From NCBI GenBank assembly GCA_039105265.1, contig JAPFFF010000078.1, positions 207,461 through 271,460 on the forward strand: 64,000 nucleotides of DNA, in the 5' to 3' direction. Origin of the DNA: Tritrichomonas musculus. Its lineage: Eukaryota > Parabasalia > Tritrichomonadida > Tritrichomonadidae. Below, in pieces: positions 55,561 through 64,000 of this stretch. The position numbers were made by a program, and so were the translations under genes. The notes beneath the pieces are model-generated. The model saw nothing but the letters and a program-made list of their open reading frames with translations, did not search any database and had not been told where the DNA came from. How positions within the stretch are numbered: position 1 is the first letter of the stretch; each line of letters starts with the position of its first letter.

Positions 55561-56772
55561 TTAAATAAAACCCAATTTATAAACATCTTTCAGATGAATA
55601 TCCATCTTGTTCAATGATATGATATGTTCAACAAGGTCGAGATTACCCAATTTACAGAGCTTATGCAAGATTGTTCCATAAAATTGAATCATTTTTAAAA
55701 TGCCGCTGAAGTCAATTTCATCGAGTGATTCAACATTTTCTGCAAAAGAGTTGATGATGTCAAAGTAGCTTTCAGCATCGTCAAAATCACCTTTCCTCTG
55801 AGGTTTCTTTTTATTACCTTGATCATTTTCGAGAGTTTTGATCTTTTCGAGGAAGTTTCTGACTTCGTCCTCGTCGACATCCTCGCTGAAGTTTTCGAAA
55901 TTGTCCGAAAGCTCAGAAAAAATATCTTCAAAAGAAGGGCGCGCTTTCGGGTTATTGCTCAGGCACTTAGTGATGAGATCCTTCATTTGCTGAGGCGTTT
56001 TTTCTGGAATGACTGGACGATAGCCGCTTATGACCTTTGAAATGAGCTTGTAAAAACTGATTTTGCCGAGCTCTGAATACGGCTCCACTCCGGTCACGAT
56101 TTCGTAGGCAATTATGCCAAACGAGTACACGTCGATGCTTGGGCTAAAATGGCCCTGGTCATCGTAATCTTCTGACAGCAGTTCAGGCGCCATGTAGACA
56201 GGGGTCCCAACTTTTCCTGTCATTGTCAGCTGCATTGAATTCGAGAGAGCTTTTGCGAAGCACTTTGACAGCCCGAAGTCGCAGATGTGCGGCCAGAAGT
56301 CAGCGTCGAGGAGGATGTTGTCTGGCTTGAGGTCGCGGTGCAGGATCCCGCGCGCGTGCAGGTACCGCATCGCGCTCGCAACGCCCAGCAGCGAAATGTA
56401 CTTTTTGCTCGGCGTCCAGGCGGGATCGGCAATCGACTTCTCCTCCTTGTCGAGGACGGACCTGAGCGATCCGTTTGGCAGGAATTCGGTGACGATTGAT
56501 GGGAGGAGGACTGAATCATTATCAAATGACGTCAAATTAATGCCGTAAAACTTCACAATAAAGGGGTGATTGAGCTTGCTGAGAATTTGTGATTCGCGAA
56601 CAAACAGCATTTGATCATGCCAATTGAATCCTTTTGTTGTATCAATAATTTTAATTGCATATTTTTTACCTTTTTTCATTGCTATGAACACTTGGCCATA
56701 TGCGCCTTTCCCCAGGCAAACATTTGTGACTTCAAAATCTTTTGGATCAAAGAAAGCATCTGCAAAATCCAT
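55561..56772 (-). CDS. Ser/Thr (TKL-like) protein kinase with ankyrin C-terminus
   Basis: Predicted 403 residues as an uninterrupted frame. The kinase domain is complete: glycine loop GKGAYG (21-26), ATP Lys41 (YAIK), alpha-C Glu60, HRDLKPDN (145-152), DFG (165-167), APE (195-197) and the DVYSFGI helix, so it should be active. An acidic linker (about 290-370) leads to the first ankyrin repeat (YGTILHKLCKLGNLDLVEHI), after which the frame stops at TAA 55561. More ankyrin modules follow downstream and probably belong to the same gene. Kinase-ankyrin fusions are a large trichomonad family; ankyrins usually choose the partner. The DNA is AT-rich at the start, GC-rich over about 55950-56500, then AT-rich. 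Confidence 0.85.
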   Translation of the reverse strand: MDFADAFFDPKDFEVTNVCLGKGAYGQVFIAMKKGKKYAIKIIDTTKGFNWHDQMLFVRESQILSKLNHPFIVKFYGINLTSFDNDSVLLPSIVTEFLPNGSLRSVLDKEEKSIADPAWTPSKKYISLLGVASAMRYLHARGILHRDLKPDNILLDADFWPHICDFGLSKCFAKALSNSMQLTMTGKVGTPVYMAPELLSEDYDDQGHFSPSIDVYSFGIIAYEIVTGVEPYSELGKISFYKLISKVISGYRPVIPEKTPQQMKDLITKCLSNNPKARPSFEDIFSELSDNFENFSEDVDEDEVRNFLEKIKTLENDQGNKKKPQRKGDFDDAESYFDIINSFAENVESLDEIDFSGILKMIQFYGTILHKLCKLGNLDLVEHIISLNKMDIHLKDVYKLGFI

Positions 56773-56783
56773 TTTGATTATTT

Positions 56784-56788
56784 TGTGA
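56784..56788 (-). promoter_or_regulatory. Initiator-like motif of the ankyrin kinase
   Basis: Minus-strand TCACA fits TCA(+1)Y(T/A), with +1 at 56786 and a 14-nt leader before the ATG at 56772. Confidence 0.45.
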
Positions 56789-56792
56789 AATA

Positions 56793-57370
56793 GTCCAGAT
56801 TCAAAAAAATAAAATAATTTTCAAAACTATACAAAATATTTTTTTCAAAACGATCAAAATATACTATTAAGCAATTAATTTATATAATTATTTTTTATAT
56901 ATTTTGAAACATTAGTTCTTATTAATATCATATATGAAATATAAATTATTTTAAAATAAGTATTTGTTAAAATAATTTAAAAAAAATAAAAAATTAAAAA
57001 TATAATAAAATTAATAGAAAAAGTTATAAAATTATCAATAGATTTCTATTGATTTTTATTTTATAAGGTTATTGTTTCACCATTAAATGCGGTTTGATAT
57101 AGCCATTGTTCAAATTATTTTCATCAGAGAATTAATAGATCAAGATCAAATTAGTAGATCCTTATATCGAAAGATTATTTTCGCAATCAAATAACTTAAT
57201 GTAACTCTCCAAAATTCATTATCAAAAATCAGAAACTTATTACAAAGAAATAATTTTTGATTCAATAAACAATTCTTTAATATTAATAGTTTTTATTATT
57301 TTTTATATTATCTTTTAAATTTTTCTTATTAGGTATTGTTGTATTTTGATGTGATCTCTTTTAATTTTTA
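56793..57370. other. AT-rich spacer
   Basis: Upstream of the ankyrin kinase and next to the satellite array. No gene or RNA seen; GC content jumps sharply at about 57371. Confidence 0.6.
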
Positions 57371-60300
57371 GATTACCTCATATGCATCTCTGTCTTCCTC
57401 CCCGCCCCCGTTCCTGCATATCTGATTATCTCATATGCATCTCTGTCTTCCTCCCCGCCCCCGTTCCTGCATATCTGATTATCTCATATGCATCTCTGTC
57501 TTCCTCCCCGCCCCCGTTCCTGCATATCTGATTATCTCATATGCATCTCTGTCTTCCTCCCCGCCCCCGTTCCTGCATATCTGATTATCTCATATGCATC
57601 TCTGTCTTCCTCCCCGCCCCCGTTCCTGCATATCTGATTATCTCATATGCATCTCTGTCTTCCTCCCCGCCCCCGTTCCTGCATATCTGATTATCTCATA
57701 TGCATCTCTGTCTTCCTCCCCGCCCCCGTTCCTGCATATCTGATTATCTCATATGCATCTCTGTCTTCCTCCCCGCCCCCGTTCCTGCATATCTGATTAT
57801 CTCATATGCATCTCTGTCTTCCTCCCCGCCCCCGTTCCTGCATATCTGATTATCTCATATGCATCTCTGTCTTCCTCCCCGCCCCCGTTCCTGCATATCT
57901 GATTATCTCATATGCATCTCTGTCTTCCTCCCCGCCCCCGTTCCTGCATATCTGATTATCTCATATGCATCTCTGTCTTCCTCCCCGCCCCCGTTCCTGC
58001 ATATCTGATTATCTCATATGCATCTCTGTCTTCCTCCCCGCCCCCGTTCCTGCATATCTGATTATCTCATATGCATCTCTGTCTTCCTCCCCGCCCCCGT
58101 TCCTGCATATCTGATTATCTCATATGCATCTCTGTCTTCCTCCCCGCCCCCGTTCCTGCATATCTGATTATCTCATATGCATCTCTGTCTTCCTCCCCGC
58201 CCCCGTTCCTGCATATCTGATTATCTCATATGCATCTCTGTCTTCCTCCCCGCCCCCGTTCCTGCATATCTGATTATCTCATATGCATCTCTGTCTTCCT
58301 CCCCGCCCCCGTTCCTGCATATCTGATTATCTCATATGCATCTCTGTCTTCCTCCCCGCCCCCGTTCCTGCATATCTGATTATCTCATATGCATCTCTGT
58401 CTTCCTCCCCGCCCCCGTTCCTGCATATCTGATTATCTCATATGCATCTCTGTCTTCCTCCCCGCCCCCGTTCCTGCATATCTGATTATCTCATATGCAT
58501 CTCTGTCTTCCTCCCCGCCCCCGTTCCTGCATATCTGATTATCTCATATGCATCTCTGTCTTCCTCCCCGCCCCCGTTCCTGCATATCTGATTATCTCAT
58601 ATGCATCTCTGTCTTCCTCCCCGCCCCCGTTCCTGCATATCTGATTATCTCATATGCATCTCTGTCTTCCTCCCCGCCCCCGTTCCTGCATATCTGATTA
58701 TCTCATATGCATCTCTGTCTTCCTCCCCGCCCCCGTTCCTGCATATCTGATTATCTCATATGCATCTCTGTCTTCCTCCCCGCCCCCGTTCCTGCATATC
58801 TGATTATCTCATATGCATCTCTGTCTTCCTCCCCGCCCCCGTTCCTGCATATCTGATTATCTCATATGCATCTCTGTCTTCCTCCCCGCCCCCGTTCCTG
58901 CATATCTGATTATCTCATATGCATCTCTGTCTTCCTCCCCGCCCCCGTTCCTGCATATCTGATTATCTCATATGCATCTCTGTCTTCCTCCCCGCCCCCG
59001 TTCCTGCATATCTGATTATCTCATATGCATCTCTGTCTTCCTCCCCGCCCCCGTTCCTGCATATCTGATTATCTCATATGCATCTCTGTCTTCCTCCCCG
59101 CCCCCGTTCCTGCATATCTGATTATCTCATATGCATCTCTGTCTTCCTCCCCGCCCCCGTTCCTGCATATCTGATTATCTCATATGCATCTCTGTCTTCC
59201 TCCCCGCCCCCGTTCCTGCATATCTGATTATCTCATATGCATCTCTGTCTTCCTCCCCGCCCCCGTTCCTGCATATCTGATTATCTCATATGCATCTCTG
59301 TCTTCCTCCCCGCCCCCGTTCCTGCATATCTGATTATCTCATATGCATCTCTGTCTTCCTCCCCGCCCCCGTTCCTGCATATCTGATTATCTCATATGCA
59401 TCTCTGTCTTCCTCCCCGCCCCCGTTCCTGCATATCTGATTATCTCATATGCATCTCTGTCTTCCTCCCCGCCCCCGTTCCTGCATATCTGATTATCTCA
59501 TATGCATCTCTGTCTTCCTCCCCGCCCCCGTTCCTGCATATCTGATTATCTCATATGCATCTCTGTCTTCCTCCCCGCCCCCGTTCCTGCATATCTGATT
59601 ATCTCATATGCATCTCTGTCTTCCTCCCCGCCCCCGTTCCTGCATATCTGATTATCTCATATGCATCTCTGTCTTCCTCCCCGCCCCCGTTCCTGCATAT
59701 CTGATTATCTCATATGCATCTCTGTCTTCCTCCCCGCCCCCGTTCCTGCATATCTGATTATCTCATATGCATCTCTGTCTTCCTCCCCGCCCCCGTTCCT
59801 GCATATCTGATTATCTCATATGCATCTCTGTCTTCCTCCCCGCCCCCGTTCCTGCATATCTGATTATCTCATATGCATCTCTGTCTTCCTCCCCGCCCCC
59901 GTTCCTGCATATCTGATTATCTCATATGCATCTCTGTCTTCCTCCCCGCCCCCGTTCCTGCATATCTGATTATCTCATATGCATCTCTGTCTTCCTCCCC
60001 GCCCCCGTTCCTGCATATCTGATTATCTCATATGCATCTCTGTCTTCCTCCCCGCCCCCGTTCCTGCATATCTGATTATCTCATATGCATCTCTGTCTTC
60101 CTCCCCGCCCCCGTTCCTGCATATCTGATTATCTCATATGCATCTCTGTCTTCCTCCCCGCCCCCGTTCCTGCATATCTGATTATCTCATATGCATCTCT
60201 GTCTTCCTCCCCGCCCCCGTTCCTGCATATCTGATTATCTCATATGCATCTCTGTCTTCCTCCCCGCCCCCGTTCCTGCATATCTGATTATCTCATATGC

Positions 60301-63300
60301 ATCTCTGTCTTCCTCCCCGCCCCCGTTCCTGCATATCTGATTATCTCATATGCATCTCTGTCTTCCTCCCCGCCCCCGTTCCTGCATATCTGATTATCTC
60401 ATATGCATCTCTGTCTTCCTCCCCGCCCCCGTTCCTGCATATCTGATTATCTCATATGCATCTCTGTCTTCCTCCCCGCCCCCGTTCCTGCATATCTGAT
60501 TATCTCATATGCATCTCTGTCTTCCTCCCCGCCCCCGTTCCTGCATATCTGATTATCTCATATGCATCTCTGTCTTCCTCCCCGCCCCCGTTCCTGCATA
60601 TCTGATTATCTCATATGCATCTCTGTCTTCCTCCCCGCCCCCGTTCCTGCATATCTGATTATCTCATATGCATCTCTGTCTTCCTCCCCGCCCCCGTTCC
60701 TGCATATCTGATTATCTCATATGCATCTCTGTCTTCCTCCCCGCCCCCGTTCCTGCATATCTGATTATCTCATATGCATCTCTGTCTTCCTCCCCGCCCC
60801 CGTTCCTGCATATCTGATTATCTCATATGCATCTCTGTCTTCCTCCCCGCCCCCGTTCCTGCATATCTGATTATCTCATATGCATCTCTGTCTTCCTCCC
60901 CGCCCCCGTTCCTGCATATCTGATTATCTCATATGCATCTCTGTCTTCCTCCCCGCCCCCGTTCCTGCATATCTGATTATCTCATATGCATCTCTGTCTT
61001 CCTCCCCGCCCCCGTTCCTGCATATCTGATTATCTCATATGCATCTCTGTCTTCCTCCCCCCCCCCCCGTTCCTGCATATCTGATTATCTCATATGCATC
61101 TCTGTCTTCCTCCCCGCCCCCGTTCCTGCATATCTGATTATCTCATATGCATCTCTGTCTTCCTCCCCGCCCCCGTTCCTGCATATCTGATTATCTCATA
61201 TGCATCTCTGTCTTCCTCCCCGCCCCCGTTCCTGCATATCTGATTATCTCATATGCATCTCTGTCTTCCTCCCCGCCCCCGTTCCTGCATATCTGATTAT
61301 CTCATATGCATCTCTGTCTTCCTCCCCGCCCCCGTTCCTGCATATCTGATTATCTCATATGCATCTCTGTCTTCCTCCCCGCCCCCGTTCCTGCATATCT
61401 GATTATCTCATATGCATCTCTGTCTTCCTCCCCGCCCCCGTTCCTGCATATCTGATTATCTCATATGCATCTCTGTCTTCCTCCCCGCCCCCGTTCCTGC
61501 ATATCTGATTATCTCATATGCATCTCTGTCTTCCTCCCCGCCCCCGTTCCTGCATATCTGATTATCTCATATGCATCTCTGTCTTCCTCCCCGCCCCCGT
61601 TCCTGCATATCTGATTATCTCATATGCATCTCTGTCTTCCTCCCCGCCCCCGTTCCTGCATATCTGATTATCTCATATGCATCTCTGTCTTCCTCCCCGC
61701 CCCCGTTCCTGCATATCTGATTATCTCATATGCATCTCTGTCTTCCTCCCCGCCCCCGTTCCTGCATATCTGATTATCTCATATGCATCTCTGTCTTCCT
61801 CCCCGCCCCCGTTCCTGCATATCTGATTATCTCATATGCATCTCTGTCTTCCTCCCCGTCTTCCTCCCCGCCCCCCGTTCCTGCATATCTGATTATCTCA
61901 TATGCATCTCTGTCTTCCTCCCCCCCCCCGTTCCTGCATATCTGATTATCTCATATGCATCTCTGTCTTCCTCCCCGCCCCCGTTCCTGCATATCTGATT
62001 ATCTCATATGCATCTCTGTCTTCCTCCCCGCCCCCGTTCCTGCATATCTGATTATCTCATATGCATCTCTGTCTTCCTCCCCCCCCCCGTTCCTGCATAT
62101 CTGATTATCTCATATGCATCTCTGTCTTCCTCCCCCCCCCCGTTCCTGCATATCTGATTATCTCATATGCATCTCTGTCTTCCTCCCCGCCCCCGTTCCT
62201 GCATATCTGATTATCTCATATGCATCTCTGTCTTCCTCCCCGCCCCCGTTCCTGCATATCTGATTATCTCATATGCATCTCTGTCTTCCTCCCCCCCCCC
62301 GTTCCTGCATATCTGATTATCTCATATGCATCTCTGTCTTCCTCCCCCCCCCCCCGTTCCTGCATATCTGATTATCTCATATGCATCTCTGTCTTCCTCC
62401 CCCCCCCCGTTCCTGCATATCTGATTATCTCATATGCATCTCTGTCTTCCTCCCCCCCCCCCGTTCCTGCATATCTGATTATCTCATATGCATCTCTGTC
62501 TTCCTCCCCCCCCCCGTTCCTGCATATCTGATTATCTCATATGCATCTCTGTCTTCCTCCCCCCCCCCGTTCCTGCATATCTGATTATCTCATATGCATC
62601 TCTGTCTTCCTCCCCCCCCCGTTCCTGCATATCTGATTATCTCATATGCATCTCTGTCTTCCTCCCCCCCCCGTTCCTGCATATCTGATTATCTCATATG
62701 CATCTCTGTCTTCCTCCCCCCCCCGTTCCTGCATATCTGATTATCTCATATGCATCTCTGTCTTCCTCCCCCCCCCCCGTTCCTGCATATCTGATTATCT
62801 CATATGCATCTCTGTCTTCCTCCCCCCCCCGTTCCTGCATATCTGATTATCTCATATGCATCTCTGTCTTCCTCCCCCCCCCGTTCCTGCATATCTGATT
62901 ATCTCATATGCATCTCTGTCTTCCTCCCCCCCCCGTTCCTGCATATCTGATTATCTCATATGCATCTCTGTCTTCCTCCCCCCCCCCGTTCCTGCATATC
63001 TGATTATCTCATATGCATCTCTGTCTTCCTCCCCCCCCCGTTCCTGCATATCTGATTATCTCATATGCATCTCTGTCTTCCTCCCCCCCCCGTTCCTGCA
63101 TATCTGATTATCTCATATGCATCTCTGTCTTCCTCCCCCCCCCGTTCCTGCATATCTGATTATCTCATATGCATCTCTGTCTTCCTCCCCCCCCCGTTCC
63201 TGCATATCTGATTATCTCATATGCATCTCTGTCTTCCTCCCCCCCCCGTTCCTGCATATCTGATTATCTCATATGCATCTCTGTCTTCCTCCCCCCCCCG

Positions 63301-64000
63301 TTCCTGCATATCTGATTATCTCATATGCATCTCTGTCTTCCTCCCCCCCCCGTTCCTGCATATCTGATTATCTCATATGCATCTCTGTCTTCCTCCCCCC
63401 CCCGTTCCTGCATATCTGATTATCTCATATGCATCTCTGTCTTCCTCCCCCCCCCGTTCCTGCATATCTGATTATCTCATATGCATCTCTGTCTTCCTCC
63501 CCCCCCCGTTCCTGCATATCTGATTATCTCATATGCATCTCTGTCTTCCTCCCCCCCCCCCGTTCCTGCATATCTGATTATCTCATATGCATCTCTGTCT
63601 TCCTCCCCCCCCCCGTTCCTGCATATCTGATTATCTCATATGCATCTCTGTCTTCCTCCCCCCCCCGTTCCTGCATATCTGATTATCTCATATGCATCTC
63701 TGTCTTCCTCCCCCCCCCGTTCCTGCATATCTGATTATCTCATATGCATCTCTGTCTTCCTCCCCCCCCCGTTCCTGCATATCTGATTATCTCATATGCA
63801 TCTCTGTCTTCCTCCCCCCCCCGTTCCTGCATATCTGATTATCTCATATGCATCTCTGTCTTCCTCCCCCCCCCCGTTCCTGCATATCTGATTATCTCAT
63901 ATGCATCTCTGTCTTCCTCCCCCCCCCGTTCCTGCATATCTGATTATCTCATATGCATCTCTGTCTTCCTCCCCCCCCCGTTCCTGCATATCTGATTATC
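57371..64000. repeat. 53-bp GC-rich satellite array, about 125 copies, runs off the right edge
   Basis: The unit starts ATGCATCTCTGTCTTCCTCC and continues CCGCCCCCGTTCCTGCATAT then CTGATTATCTCAT (53 bp). The first full copy begins at 57382, after a slightly variant lead-in (GATTACCTCAT). Copies are identical by eye up to about 61050. Beyond that, the CCCCGCCCCC core is replaced, first sporadically and from about 62280 throughout, by an uninterrupted C run of roughly 8-12. Because 53 is not a multiple of three, only short frames (60-100 codons) arise; they are not genes. The location suggests a subtelomeric or heterochromatic satellite, which is inference. The neighbouring AT-rich DNA shows no gradual decay into the array. 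Confidence 0.95.
61846..61869 (+). repeat. Satellite unit with a 12-bp internal duplication
   Basis: GTCTTCCTCCCC occurs twice in tandem here, making one unit 12 bp (plus one extra C) longer than its neighbours. It is the only such rearranged unit noticed. Confidence 0.8.

Noticed and set aside
60933-63995. Short frames of 60-103 codons in the satellite (MHLCLPPR...)
   Set aside because: They are read-throughs of the 53-bp unit in successive frames, repeated identically, with no gene-like features.
57382-64000. CRISPR-like array
   Set aside because: The units are directly adjacent with no unique spacers, and the host is eukaryotic; it is a satellite.

Overview
The window looks like nuclear DNA of a parabasalid protist (trichomonad, most like Tritrichomonas). 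The reasons are the gene content (membrane-anchored formin, PP1 phosphatase, Sel1-repeat and ankyrin kinases, beta-amylase, giant Cys-rich surface protein), mostly intronless genes, very AT-rich spacers, and initiator-like TCAYW motifs 7-17 nt upstream of three start codons. The genus is an inference; no rRNA or marker gene is present.

Layout. 1-5834 (-): the first 1944 codons of a secreted or membrane Cys-rich repeat protein that runs off the left edge. 9026-13072 (+): formin. 14063-15052 (+): PP1-type phosphatase. 15664-20420: decayed DNA, with a mariner-like MITE, a coding relic, a broken coiled-coil gene and a fossil hAT-like transposase. 20470-38373: one 17.9 kb foldback element with perfect 9-bp target duplications. 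Its inverted arms each carry a GAA/GAT minisatellite, 1.4 kb on the left and 10.7 kb on the right; the left arm holds two later insertions. 38730-42094 (+): broken Sel1-repeat kinase. 42526-43890 (-): beta-amylase. 45021-45884 (+): decayed unknown gene. 46076-47290 (+): multi-pass membrane protein. 48614-51877 (+): vWA, E2 and U-box domains in one polypeptide. 52205-53500 (-): frameshifted UBR-box gene. 53587-56772 (-): protein kinase followed by ankyrin modules separated by regular AT-rich gaps. 57371-64000: about 125 copies of a 53-bp GC-rich satellite.

The genes form no operon or pathway. Themes are signalling (two kinases, a phosphatase), ubiquitin transfer (E2/U-box fusion, UBR relic), cytoskeleton, starch breakdown and surface proteins. 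Two patterns cut across the window. First, long genes are AT-rich at the 5' end and switch to GC-rich sequence further in. Second, repeats have expanded strongly: minisatellite, ankyrin modules and satellite.
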